The position numbers and the translations under genes were made by a program. The notes below the pieces were generated by a model. It was not told the origin of the DNA. It worked only from the letters and a program-made list of their open reading frames with translations, and ran no database searches. A DNA stretch of 64,000 bases from positions 186,001 through 250,000 of the forward strand of contig JAANDG010000135.1 of assembly GCA_036852015.1 (NCBI GenBank). Direction: 5' to 3'. Positions 1-11,500 of the stretch are shown in pieces. The DNA is from Pelodera strongyloides (lineage: Eukaryota; Nematoda; Chromadorea; Rhabditida; Rhabditidae). How positions within the stretch are numbered: the first letter of the stretch is position 1; every line of letters starts with the position of its first letter.

Positions 1-425
1 TTCAGTTTACGTGTCACAAACCATGTATCACATCACTTTAAAAATAAATAGTATTTTGACAAGGTTCGGTGCTGACATCGGCTACAGATCATATATCGTA
101 ATGGACCAAAATGTAGACCAAAATATTGCACATTTTGCTTTTTACTGTTTGGATTCCTGTGTATATGTACTAAATTTCTGGTTTCCCAATGAGTGGGCGA
201 TTGAAAACTTCCTTTCCTTTACTACATCGTCACACGTTGTATAGATTTGGAATTCAAAGCCGATTTGATTTTGCATATTTTTGTGGTTTGCGTAGTAAAC
301 CTATGTTCCGCACTTTGATGATGATATGTGATATATTCATATTGATTATTATGATTGGTTTTTTATCAGAAGCTTAGTCTTTTTCTTAATTAGCTAGCTT
401 ACGTACTTGTATAATTTATTTCAGA
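1..425. other. Upstream region of chemoreceptor gene, no gene seen
   Basis: AT-rich sequence with only short chance open frames. Its last bases form a strong acceptor (pyrimidine tract ending TTTCAG at about 420-424) placed one base before the chemoreceptor start codon. In nematodes that arrangement usually marks the trans-splice site. Confidence 0.5.
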
Positions 426-3227
426 ATGGTTTCTTTCAACATAATCGTCGAAGTAATCTCCACGTGTTTTTCATTAATTTGTCTTCCAATTAACATTTTA
501 TTTATATTATTAGTTCTAAAAGAAAGAAAACGACCGCCGCTAAGTGCTCCCTTCTTCAGGTAACAATTAATTTTATCTAGAAGTCTACAACATAACATTA
601 TGTTATGAATGCCAAGTTGTACGTCATTTCATTTTATGTACGGCCATATAATACAAATACGTATGGTGCGTCATTACATTTTTGCAATAAATAGATTACA
701 AGAAGATTATGGTTAACAGAGTTCCTTAGATTTGCGGCAAATATGTGCATAAAAACGCACGTGTCCCAAGTAACAATATTCGTAATTATTGTTCCCATTA
801 GCCCAATATTCGGTCTGATATCCAAATTGATTTTTTTAATTAAAATATTTAGGTTATGTATTCATTTATCGATTGCCGATGTCAGTATGACAATATTTTC
901 CTTAATATTCTTTAAATTTCCATTATTTGGATTGTTTCCCCAACACGCATTTCATCACACGTGGGCGGTGGTGCCGATTGGTAGGTGTGACTTTTAGAAA
1001 CTAATTTATTAGAAAGAGTTTACTGTATTGTAATTATTGATTGATGTTGTTCTGTTCCAGTCTTATAGAAACATAGTGCTAGGACGAGAATGCATTATAA
1101 TAGCTTCCCATTATCAGTCCTAGCTTAGCTGTAGTTATTCTACGAGTATTGTACTGTCTGCTTGTCATTTGCACTAAAATATAAAATTGTCATTTTTGTC
1201 GAAATCACCGTGTTATTTAAGCCGGACTCAATTATCTTTTGAATGCGCAAGCGATCGGAATTATGTTCATTGCTGTAAATAGGTATTTATTTTATAAATC
1301 ATGAAGACCTTTTTCTTCTATGCTCTCTGTCCAATTATGAATTATCTATAAACTTCCCCCTCGCTGTGACGTAGTGATTAGTGATATCATTTTGATATTT
1401 CGCAGTGAAATAATCACAATATCAAAAAATGACCAGAATGGAGAATTTTTTAATTATCAGCATTAGGATTAGTTACGTCATATATTTTCACTCATCCTTA
1501 TTCTATGCTTATTTTAAGAATGAAACTTACGATCCTACAACCCTACAAGAAACACAAATTTCCCCCAAAATTAACGAAAAATCGTGTTTCGTCCAATGAC
1601 GGTCAAATGTTGATTTCAACAAAAATATATGAATAGTCGGATGTACAGAAGTATTTAGAAACATGAAGTGAATGTGGAAAATGTGTTTTCAATTTACAGA
1701 TTCACGGCTGTTTACTTCCCAATTCGCCATAAGCAAAGCTACTGGAAGCCGACTGTACGTGTTTTATATTTTTTTTCTAATGTGAATCTTGCTTGTTGGG
1801 CTGTCATTTTAGGAGCTAGGCGGCTAGGCCGCGTACAACTACTGGACGCTGGGTGGCTGGGGCGCGCCCATGACCAAAAATTAGCCTACTGCGCGCGACC
1901 TCCTCAAAATTGCATCAGTAAATTTCGTCCAATTTCAATATCTTTCAGGCAACTACAATAACTCTCCTAATTCAATGGATCACTCCGATATTTCTGGTCG
2001 CCCCCCTTTTCTTCACTGAATTTGCAATTGTAACAGACTCAGACACCGGTTCTGTATCTTTCACTGCCAGAGATCCCATTGTACACAAGGTTTATTCTAT
2101 TTGATGTCTTATTAATACTATTGGCGTTGTTTGCTTATTTATTTGGTTAAATAAATGCAAACAGATCAAGGTTGCTTAGCCCATATTATGTGCATATATC
2201 ATATGGACGAGCGGGAATCGAACCCACGCTTTTGTTCTGTATTGCTGGTCCGCTGCGCTAACCACTACGCTATTACATGTAGTCGACCTTTATGAGGAGA
2301 CTTTCCTTGTTACACAGTATTGATTAGGCGGTAAATTGGAGTCAAATTTATTTCAAATAATATCCGTATTGAAGTTCAGGTTTGCTTTCTCGGAATGGCT
2401 GTGATCGATGGAATTGTGATTAATATTATCGTTGGCGGATTGTATTTTGCAATATTTGTTCGTGTGAGGTAAGTAAGTTGCAGGTTGCTAACGGTGCTAT
2501 GGTGTAAGTAGTTTGTAAGCGCGTAAGCCATGATTCTGAAAATCCTGAGAAATGCAATCATACCCTTGCGTAGTGTGACTCTGATTCATTCTTTATTCTC
2601 AGATCTCAAGTTGCTCTCCGTCGTCCGAAAGACATAGTTCTCCGACTGGCCCTCTCTGCGTTTATCATCTTTATATCTTATCTCGCTCTCGGCATCTTCT
2701 CAGGACTCTCCGCTCTCTCACCACCTACGGATGCTTGGATGTATAGAACGTTGTGGTAAGTAACGATTATGTAGTTTATTACATTTTTAAAAGATCGGCA
2801 CAGATTTAAAATAAAAAATTTAAAAGTTTCATCAAAAAGTGATCTTATCAAGTATGTTGTGATGCCATAGTATAGCGCAACATGACCACATAATCGTTCA
2901 TCGTTTACCGAGTTTGAATTGAGCTGGATTCGATTTATTACTTTCCCTTGCGCAATAAATGTCATAACAAATGACCTGAAAAATGCATGTAGTATTACGG
3001 CTTCAAATATGAAATCTAATTTTTTTTTGTATACGACTGGCTTCACAAAGTAAAATAGGAAAGTGTTTAGGTTTGTTGCTCACGACGTCCTTTGTTCAAG
3101 CAATGCTCCAGTCCTTCTAGCAATAAATCGACCAATTCGGCAGCGATTTATTCAAACCTATATATGTCAGGTAATATTCAGAAGTTTACTTTTACGCGTT
3201 TACCACAAGTCTGTAGGAAATAAGTAG
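426..3227 (+). CDS. Nematode serpentine (7-TM) chemoreceptor, eight exons
   Basis: Exons 426-559, 853-980, 1222-1282, 1700-1754, 1949-2089, 2380-2468, 2603-2755 and 3071-3227 join in one frame to give 305 residues, about the usual length for this family. Every junction has GT...AG and keeps phase. Visible parts: a first membrane segment followed by a basic loop (KERKRPPL); a second segment starting IHLSIAD; a third segment ending in NRFTAVYFPIRH, the nematode version of the DRY-region motif; long hydrophobic segments in exons 5 to 7; and a last segment rich in small residues followed by NRPIRQRF. By family knowledge these are plasma-membrane G-protein-coupled chemosensory receptors of sensory neurons. 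The NRF-AV-FP motif suggests the Srg superfamily (srg/srv-like), but the exact class is not certain. Exon 8 reads through a possible donor at about 3176 to a TAG. The ATG was chosen because a trans-splice-like acceptor lies one base upstream. Confidence 0.85.
2205..2278 (-). pseudogene. tRNA-like sequence (pseudo-tRNA or tRNA-derived repeat)
   Basis: Read on the minus strand this has a good A-box (TAGCGTAGTGG) followed about 45 bases later by a perfect B-box (GGTTCGATTCC) inside a pairing T-arm. The acceptor and anticodon stems do not pair well in the expected places, so a functional tRNA is unlikely. It lies in the intron between receptor exons 5 and 6, antisense to the gene. Confidence 0.5.
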
Positions 3228-3326
3228 ACAATCACGGCGTACTGGAATAAAACACAAAACCAAATGCAACAATGATCAGCAAATGAATGTAGGATCGTGC
3301 TATATTTATTGCGTGGTAGAACGTTA

Positions 3327-3673
3327 ATCAGCTCACCTTAAATTGTGTCTGTTTTTTTTGTTTCTTTATTTTCTATAAGGGATAGTAAAAATTTGGAAGA
3401 GAAAAAGTAGTGTTCAATTTCAATACTCACGAAGATATTGGGTGATAAAGTGGTGGATTGATCGGGCCGAAATGCAAAAAGGGCAATTGTCCTGCCTTGT
3501 TTGTATAGGATAATTGCCCTTTTTGCATTTCGGCCCGATCAATCCACCACCTTATCACCCAATATCTTCGTGAGTATTGAAATTGAACACTACTTTTTCT
3601 ATTCCAAATTTTTATTATCCCTTATAGAAAATAAAGAAACAAAAAAAACAGACACAATTTAAGGTGAGCTGAT
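3327..3673. mobile_element. 347-bp perfect-type inverted-repeat element
   Basis: The two halves are near-exact reverse complements, from ATCAGCTCACCTTA at the left edge to the matching end AAGGTGAGCTGAT, with a spacer of about 30 bases. Only scattered mismatches separate the arms. This is the form of a palindromic MITE. It has no coding capacity. Confidence 0.85.
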
Positions 3674-3971
3674 CCCTTAAATTTGTCGCGAGGGTAACCC
3701 GGGTTCGATTCCGGGACGGTGCGCTCCCCTTCTTGTTATGTACTGCATTCTTGCATAGTCCTCTGAAGAGAGTGCCTCATCGCAGAACACCATCAGTTGA
3801 TCTTCAAGCACCGGGCTGCCGAGCGACAGCATCGTTGTTGTGAAGGAAAGAAAGGCTCGACAAGAGACACGTAAGCGGAAAACGGATAACTAATCCGTTT
3901 CCGTTTCCAAAACGGCATCTGACAAGTAGCTCTCCTCTCTTTTGGGTATGCATCCTTCGTTGCCTGTAATT

Positions 3972-4480
3972 AAAGGGTCAGGCCCACCGTTTTGAACCTA
4001 TATTTATTATTTGTTCATAATTTTTGTAAAGGGTGTTTATTATAAAATATACACACTGTGTTTGAACTGGCTTCACCATCGCGAAGCTTTTCACGTAAGT
4101 TTTCCTTACAGAGTGTACAGTATGGAAAATTTAACGGCATTTAACGGCAAACGGCATTTAGATTACACTACACTGAGGAGGTCTTTGTGAGCAAAAGAGA
4201 GCCGGAAGATGATGCCACTGGTGTCTTTTCTTCCAGTTGATATCTCTCGCTTAAAGATTGTGATGAGTGAAACACGCAACAAAAGAAATAAAATAAGGCC
4301 GCATGTTTAAAGGGACGGGCCCATCAAAATATATTTAGCATTTGTTCATAATTTTTTATAAAGGGTAATTAGTATAAGATATGCACCCTAAATTTCAGCC
4401 AGATTTATCCCACTGAAATTTTTTTTGAATGTCGATATTCGGATAACTATACCGTAGGCAAAAAACACTCCCACCCTTAT
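3972..4480 (+). repeat. Two truncated copies of a TTAAAGGG-type MITE
   Basis: Two left-half copies follow each other, starting near 3972 (AAAGGGTCAGGCCCACC) and near 4307 (AAAGGGACGGGCCCATC). Both continue with a CATTTGTTCATAATTTTT-like stretch. They match the arms of the full element at 20030-20480, including the later 'GGATAAC/GTATACCGTAG' part near 4440-4457. The right halves are absent. Confidence 0.65.
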
Positions 4481-5420
4481 TTTCTCGTTGCGTGTGCCGG
4501 GGGAATGTGGCTGTATAGACAGATACTCTCCCAGGTCCCAAAAAGAGTATTCGATTACATACGGATTCAGATCTGTACCCTCATTACTGGGAATTTTGAC
4601 ATCAGCGGTAGCTTCATCGGTAAGTTGTGGCGTGGGTCTATTTCAGTGTCGTACTCGTCAAGGTCGGCCTTTGGTCTTGTAGCGACGACATCTGTGGCCG
4701 GATGATTGTTGTTGTCATCAGCAAACCGCGGTAGACAACGGTTCATTATCGCTTAGAGGTTCTGCTGGACGCTGAGGCTGAGGGAGAGGGTGGTACAGTG
4801 GCAGTTTTGTTGGTGGAGGTGCGTTCGGTTGTCGTGGCCGGTTTCGGAGCGGTGTGTAGGGAGCTGTGGCGACTGGTGTGTTATTGCATCAGAAAGTTGA
4901 TGCACAGCGGACGAGTTCTTCTGTTTTGATGGTGCGGTCCGTGAAGGACACCAGTTGGGAGGGTGTTCCTCACAGCAAAATGGGCAGTATGGTCGTTGTG
5001 GGAGCGGTGGTGATTCTTGTCGAGGGGGGATGCAGTGTTACATGTGCATTGCCTGCTCTTCATCATACTATTTGATGAACACCTCGGTGTTATTTAATAA
5101 AAAAAAATAAGCTGGGTGGCGTCCGGACATCATACGCGGCAGGAGTGAGAACGGCACTCGTGGAAGGAATGAGACAGAGACAGGCAATTGAGACAGCGGT
5201 CGTCCCGGACCGCCTCAAAGTAACAGTCAGCGGTGGATAGTGGGCATTGTAGAGTGTAATGGAAGCCGTTGCGGAATGGGAGATTAGTTTTGGGAAAACG
5301 GACGGAAGATGTAGGGTCGGTCGGGCACGCCGCCATGTGGAAACTGATGTAAAGCCGTTTAAGCATACATATTACTGAGTCTACTAGCTTATTGTTACCA
5401 GTATTTGATGCCATAGTTAC
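4480..5420 (-). pseudogene. Possible BEL/Pao-type retrotransposon Gag fragment
   Basis: Minus-strand frames spell a zinc-knuckle-like stretch (CLNCLSLSHSFHEC at about 5170-5210) that ends a 94-residue open frame. A second Cys/His-rich piece with HHRSHNDHTAHF follows near 4960-5010 in another frame, and then a Pro/Thr-rich tail. CCHC knuckles followed by an HH-rich motif are typical of nematode BEL/Pao Gag proteins. Frames are broken and no protease, RT or LTR was found, so if the reading is right this is a dead scrap. The assignment rests on the knuckle pattern only. Confidence 0.3.
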
Positions 5421-5566
5421 AACAAAATGCGAAATCGAACGCTGAATGATTCATCGAATAGAATTGAAATGCGGAAGAAAATAATAAACAAATAACAAAT
5501 TAACAACAGTAATTTTGGAATTACTCTACGGGCAGAGTTATTTTACGGTTTGATTTAAAAACTCAT

Positions 5567-5738
5567 TTAAAGCGAAATACCGGTGTTTTGAAAAACGCAT
5601 CGTGAACAACTGGATTCTTATGTATTTATGCTTTTCTCGATTTGGCTCGATTTTTTATTCTAGTTTGTGTTCCTTAAGCTGCATAAGAATGCTGGTGTAC
5701 TTGATGTGTTTCATAAACCGGCCTGTACTTTGCTTTAA
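5567..5738. mobile_element. TTAA-bounded palindromic MITE, family A
   Basis: Starts TTAAAGCGAAATACCGG and ends in the inverse (CTTTGCTTTAA). The inside carries the family A signature: a GAAACGCATCG-like block near each end and an internal CTCGATTTTTTATTCTA segment. TTAA at both edges fits a TTAA target-site duplication. It is slightly diverged from the better copies at 14419, 22399 and 56359. Confidence 0.7.
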
Positions 5739-6407
5739 ATGAATAATAATTTTCATGATTTTCAGCTTGTCGAAATAAGCGAACCAAAGGAGTTGATGGA
5801 TCCGATATGCAAATCATCGAGTCCTTTTATGGGTCATTCTGCGAGAGTATAGTACGTAAGACCTTAGATTTGTATTTGTGCAGCCCTGGTCCTGGGGCCT
5901 GATGAATGAACATCCCTACTCAAAAACAAACTACTCCGGGGACAATAATTAGAAATTATGCTCCATTTTTTAAATGGTTTGTTACGGTTCAGCTCAGACC
6001 GTGTGACACATAATTTCTGACGAGGACATGGATGTTTATTGTCGTAGGGTGTTCGGAAAACAAACACAAGAATAAGATAGATCAGTTTTTATTTGAGTGG
6101 GATCTATCACATGGTTTGAACTGAGTACATGCTCCTCGTATTTGTCGTACTCGTAACTATTCGTCATCGATAAGTAGGAGAACCGCTCTACGTAGATCCC
6201 CGATAAGTTATAAACCTGCTGAAATTAAATAATGCAAACGCATTAGAATTGCACATTTTAGCTGCTACAAATCAGGGTGTTTCCACAAGAGATTTCCACA
6301 ATGTTTTTTTTCGTCGTTTTTCTTTTCGTCGCTTATTTTTTAGAGGTGGTTTTTTCAGACAATGTGATTTTGTAAACTAGTTAGACTAAAGTAGGAAACA
6401 GAGTTTC

Positions 6408-7960
6408 TCAGGGCAAGATGGGCAAGGTTGCGGGCCCAACTCTTATCAAGCGAGACAGTGTCGGTGATACACCCCTATTTTTGACCAGTGCAGCAAGGGT
6501 GACGGATTTTACCGTGGCGCACCCCGATATTGGGCCTCGCCCGTGCTCTTGATATATGATTTTACCGTGCTGCACCCCGATATTGGGCCTCGCCCGCACC
6601 CGTGATATGGCTTCTCAAACCGTCTACGCCTCTCCATATTAACCGCTCCAGCTGTCTTTCACTTCTGCAGCTTTCTCAACCTTCATTCAAATCAGTGGTA
6701 TTTCTCCAATTACAGTTCTCTGTACCCCCACATGGCATGGTGCACACCATTTCGTGCCATATTCACAGAAACCGGGAAAATTTAATATTCTTTATTACAT
6801 ATAGACAAAAAATAATCACAGCAACAACAAAAATAGCATATTCGTCGACGGATGGGCCGGCCGCGAATCCAAAATTGTAATCCTTCCCTACGGTAGGATA
6901 CCGACCCTAAAGCAGAAGTAAATGTGAGGAAATCCGGTGCCAAAATAAATACATTAGCAGTTGTAGTTTCGAATCGCACAATATAGTTTGTATACAGCAA
7001 ACAGAAGTATTATGTCAATTTCCTAAAAATTTAACTAGGGCTTACGAAACGCATACACCGCGTATGACTAGTGGACCAGCGTAGAATGTAGACTAAAATG
7101 AAGCGCAATTGTAAAGCTTGTACGAACCTTCTACATCATGGATGAAGCATAAATTCCGGGTGATAAATTCCAGGTGATAAATTCCAGGTACAAGGAACGT
7201 CCCGAACGTAGCTCGTGTTTGCTTCCGCCCCTACAATGATACTTGCAGAATAGTATAATAATACAAGTATTTCCATTACATTTTCAATAATCAAGCACTA
7301 TTAAAATATACGTACCTTCCGAGATTGGTCTGACCTCTGACCACATTGAATTCACAGACAGCATCAGCATTCCCTTCTCATACGTGTACTCCGCATCTTC
7401 GCCTCATAATTCAGTTCGTTTTCGAGGTTCCTCGCTCGTTCTCGGATGGAGTGGCTAAAAGTTAAGAATGAGAGGAAACTACAGAGCCACTCCCGTAAGT
7501 ATCTCTTTTCAAATACCTAAACTAGTTACCTTTCCGTTTGTTTCGGTTTTGTCCAAAGTGTTGTCTAATAGATAAAGCATTCTTCCGCTGGTACATGCAC
7601 CTAAATGTCAAACAGATGAAAGTAGCATACATAGACTATCATATGACAACAACAAACGAACGCACACATATCAACAAAATAATAGAATAAGGGTTTGGGT
7701 AATCAAAAAAAACTTGGCGAAATTTAAATTTTGCCGACAGGCGACGCGCCAGGGTCTAAGGCGCAACGTGTCTTTTCAGCCTCGTCACACCCCGCGTTAC
7801 ACGGGCGTTGGATTGAAGCCTCGCCCGCAGCCTCGTCGTGAAAGTGGACGTGACCACACATTTTTCAAAACCGTCACGGTCGGCGCGACCCCTAACTACA
7901 CCCTTGATATAGACCCTGTTGGGCCCGCACCCTCTCCCACCGAGGCCTTAGTTTGTGATG
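6408..7960. repeat. GC-rich scraps including a 53-bp tandem pair; otherwise no gene
   Basis: A 53-bp unit (GATTTTACCGTG...CACCCCGATATTGGGCCTCGCCC) occurs twice in tandem at about 6505-6610. A related CCTCGCCCGCA-type GC-rich stretch lies at about 7780-7950. Both stand out from the AT-rich surroundings. Open frames here are low-complexity by-products, and nothing else between 5.7 and 8.5 kb looks coding. Confidence 0.5.
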
Positions 7961-8575
7961 TTTTACTTTTGTTATTTTTCATATTTTGAGATTAAACTTC
8001 CTCGTAATTTTTCATATATTTTTTACGCCAGTACTGCCATCTGATTTTATGATATGGGTTTCACCGTTGTTGGTGCTTTTTTCGAATAAAAATTGAAAAG
8101 TTTACATAATACTTACATTTACACGGCCAGGGCCAGAGTACGACGCTGTAGCCTATATTTATAAATAATATAAAAAAATTATTGCAAAGACTAGAATCAG
8201 AAACAGAGCAATTATTATTTAAAATGAGCATACACAAAAAGACCCGTGCAAATAAACAGAGTAAGCGAATAAAAGCTAAAATGACAGACTGACAGACATA
8301 TCACATAGTTTAGTTACAATGACAAGAAACCATTTAACGGTAGCGTATCTAACTTGAATGTGAAAAAATAATTGGAATACCCAAATGACAAGTTATAAGA
8401 AAGTAATTAAACTGTCAAATTGTCAAAAATATCGACGTCAAAGCTTCACACAAAATATAATGCGAAAAAATTGCAAAGCCACATAGTGTCTCTAAATATA
8501 TAAACATTTACATTGTAAAGGTAATTTTCTTAATTTTAAAGATCTGGATACCAATCATAAATATTCGACAAGTTT

Positions 8576-11500
8576 TTACACAGTGCAATTCAAAGACGTC
8601 GAATTCATTGCTTGAACTAGAATTGGCACTGTGCCAAGGTCCAAAACCCAGCTTGTCCACGTATTCATGGTGATTACTGTTATGCAAATGCAAAGACAGT
8701 TGAGGGCGAATCCGGTGACCGCCTGAAATTAGAGATGCATGAAATTGACAAAAACTTTTGATACAGTAACACTCAGGTTTGATAGCCGATGGCATACTAC
8801 CTATTTCTGTGCATGAACATTAAAGCGAAATGCTAGCCTCTTTGGAAAATTTGCATATGATAAGCAAATCCTATGTATCCTATGCTAATTTTGTACGATT
8901 GCCGTGGACGATCGTACAAAATTAGCATAGGATACATAGGATTTGCTTATCATATGCAAATTTTCCAAAGGGGCTAGCATTTCGCTTTAACCTGGAATCG
9001 ATCGTTGAGCTCATAGGCATATGTAGAAATAGCTACAGCTTATTGTTAGAGTATGAAGTCCAGCAGAGATACATCAGTACATCAACCGCTAATAAGGCTA
9101 GAGATATCGTGACTATTAAATAACTCCCTATGGCGGTGGTTCTACTTCATCTATATATAAATAAACTTCCATGTGATGGTGCCTAAGGAAATGTGCAGTT
9201 CATATCATTTTGTGTAATTGATTGCTCTAATTCTACATACCATGTCCATAAATGACACGGCTTTTGTGTCGTATACGACTGCATTCGGTGGTGTTGCCAT
9301 CGGAAACATAAAGGCGAAAGAAGGGGCGATTGCAGAGGGAATACCCAGGTAGAGAGGGTGCAGACCGAGAGAGATCGCCTGAAAGGGGGATTTATTATAT
9401 TTATTTAAATTTTATTTTTATATAACAAATAAATAAGCATACATAACGATGAGTTAGAAGTTAGAACCAAGAATTGAGAGAAAGAACAATGATCCCGAGG
9501 CAGCTAACTGTGTGGCATCGACGAGCGTTTTGTGTAGTTACTGATTGTATTGATTAATGATAAAGTCATCAAAGACACGACAAATGTTGCTCATTTTGCT
9601 CTATCTTTAGTTCGAATAGGATTTCAAAAGGAGCCGGCATAAATTTCCATCCCTCAGAAAAAGAAAGAATTGCTTATTGTTAGGAAAGAGTAAGCAATTA
9701 CTTACGATATCGATTACAATCGGCACAAAGACGGCAGCAGTGGCCGTGTTACTCGCAAATTCAGTCAGAAAAGTGATCACTGTGGTGACGGCGACTGAAA
9801 TAACAGAATATAAGTTAGATGTGAGCCAGAATATGCATGATTCTAAATCTTCATGCATCCCTACCTCTACCTCTACCTCCAGAGAAGTGTTGTTTGTGGG
9901 CAGCTATATCAACACATCATACCTACTCACGATTCAAACTCCCGCGCGCATAAGGTACGGTATTTGCCCTCGCTCGCTTCATGGGAAATGAAAAACCCCG
10001 ATTTCGCCCCGATCAAGTCCCTCAAAAAATCCGGCCGTGATCGGGGCGAAATCGGGGTTTTTCGACAAATGATCGGGGCGAAATCGGGGTTTTGGGAAAG
10101 AATCGGGGCAAAATCGGGGTTTTTCGACAAATGATCGGGGCGAAATCGGGGTTTTTTGAAAGAATCGGGGCGAAATCCGGCCTTGTTCCCAATTATGCCC
10201 CGATTATTTGTGATCGGGGCGAAATCGGGACGTGATCGGGCTTTTTGTGGGGTTTTTTGAAAGGATCGGGGCGAAATCGGGGTTTTTTGACAAATGATCG
10301 GGGCGAAATCGGGGTTTTCACTTTCCTGTGTTATTGGTGGTGTGGTATGATTTGAGAGTGCCACAAACACAATTTTTCTCGGAGTGTAGCGTAGTGTGCA
10401 GCTTTCACCGGAGTGCAACGTGGAGAAAATAAAACTTTTCGGTATTGCTCGACTACGGTAGGATGCGGAACCAGATTTAGATATTTTTGTCGTATTTCTA
10501 CTGGCCACCGCTATTCAGATCCACTGTCTTAGAATTAGAAAATCACAAAACAATCACTTACTTTGTATAACAACTGGAGGCATATGTTGAAAAGATAGTG
10601 CCAAACAAGCCACACTTTTCGATAGACCACTGACCTAAAAAGTCTTAGTAATGTTACTGATTGAACGATAAGCTATCAAATGAGTGTGATAACTGTATTA
10701 CAAGATGCTCCCCGTAGGAAGTTACAGTGTTTGGTTTTTTCAACTATAGTTTACCTGTACAGCTTTGGAAAGCGTAAAGCCAGCTCCGATAAGTAGGACG
10801 ACAGACCAACTCATTCGCTGTTGCACAGTTGACCATGTTATCAGTTTTTCAACGGGCTCGGGTTTCAAGGAAATACCTAAATCACTGCACATATTATTTA
10901 GTAAATTAGTGTCAGATGAAGTGACTGCGATCCTGAATGCATATTTTTTTAATAACATGAGGATATAAGTCAAAACACACATCTACATGTCTCAGCCTCA
11001 TGACGCCTGAGACGACGAGTTTTTGCTTACATATATTATTTATACTGACAATGGGAGAGGTGACAGTTTGAATATAGATCAATATATCGGCTTCTCTATT
11101 TTTCAAATGACCCCCTTCTTGTTAATTGAGTAACTAATGTAATACCGTACTCAGTTCTGGTCTTCCGATCACTATGTTCCTCCTCCATTTTGGGATTCCA
11201 TGTTTGGGCCACGCGAAGATAATGAACACAATCAGAACGCCCACGCACGAGTCCGCCCACAGAGATCTGACATTTTACACAGTAAATATTTAAAGCGAGA
11301 TAACGGCCGGTTTTTGAAACGACCGTGGAGTTATGATAAGTTACTCGAATTTAGCTCGATTTTTATTCTAAATTATGCTCATTTGCATAAGCGGCATAAG
11401 AATGCTGGTGTGCTCGAAGTACCGAGAAAGATGTTGGATATTCAACGCACAACTTCGCATGCCCAAAATTTTCAGCAATTTCAACTCGATTCTCATCTTA

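Noticed and set aside
2205..2278. Functional tRNA gene on the minus strand
   Set aside because: A- and B-boxes are good, but acceptor and anticodon stems do not pair; listed only as tRNA-like.
9927..10508. 193-codon minus-strand frame with repeated PDFAPI units
   Set aside because: It is the antisense reading of the GATCGGGGCGAAATC repeat cluster in an SLC13 intron; repeat length keeps the frame open by chance.
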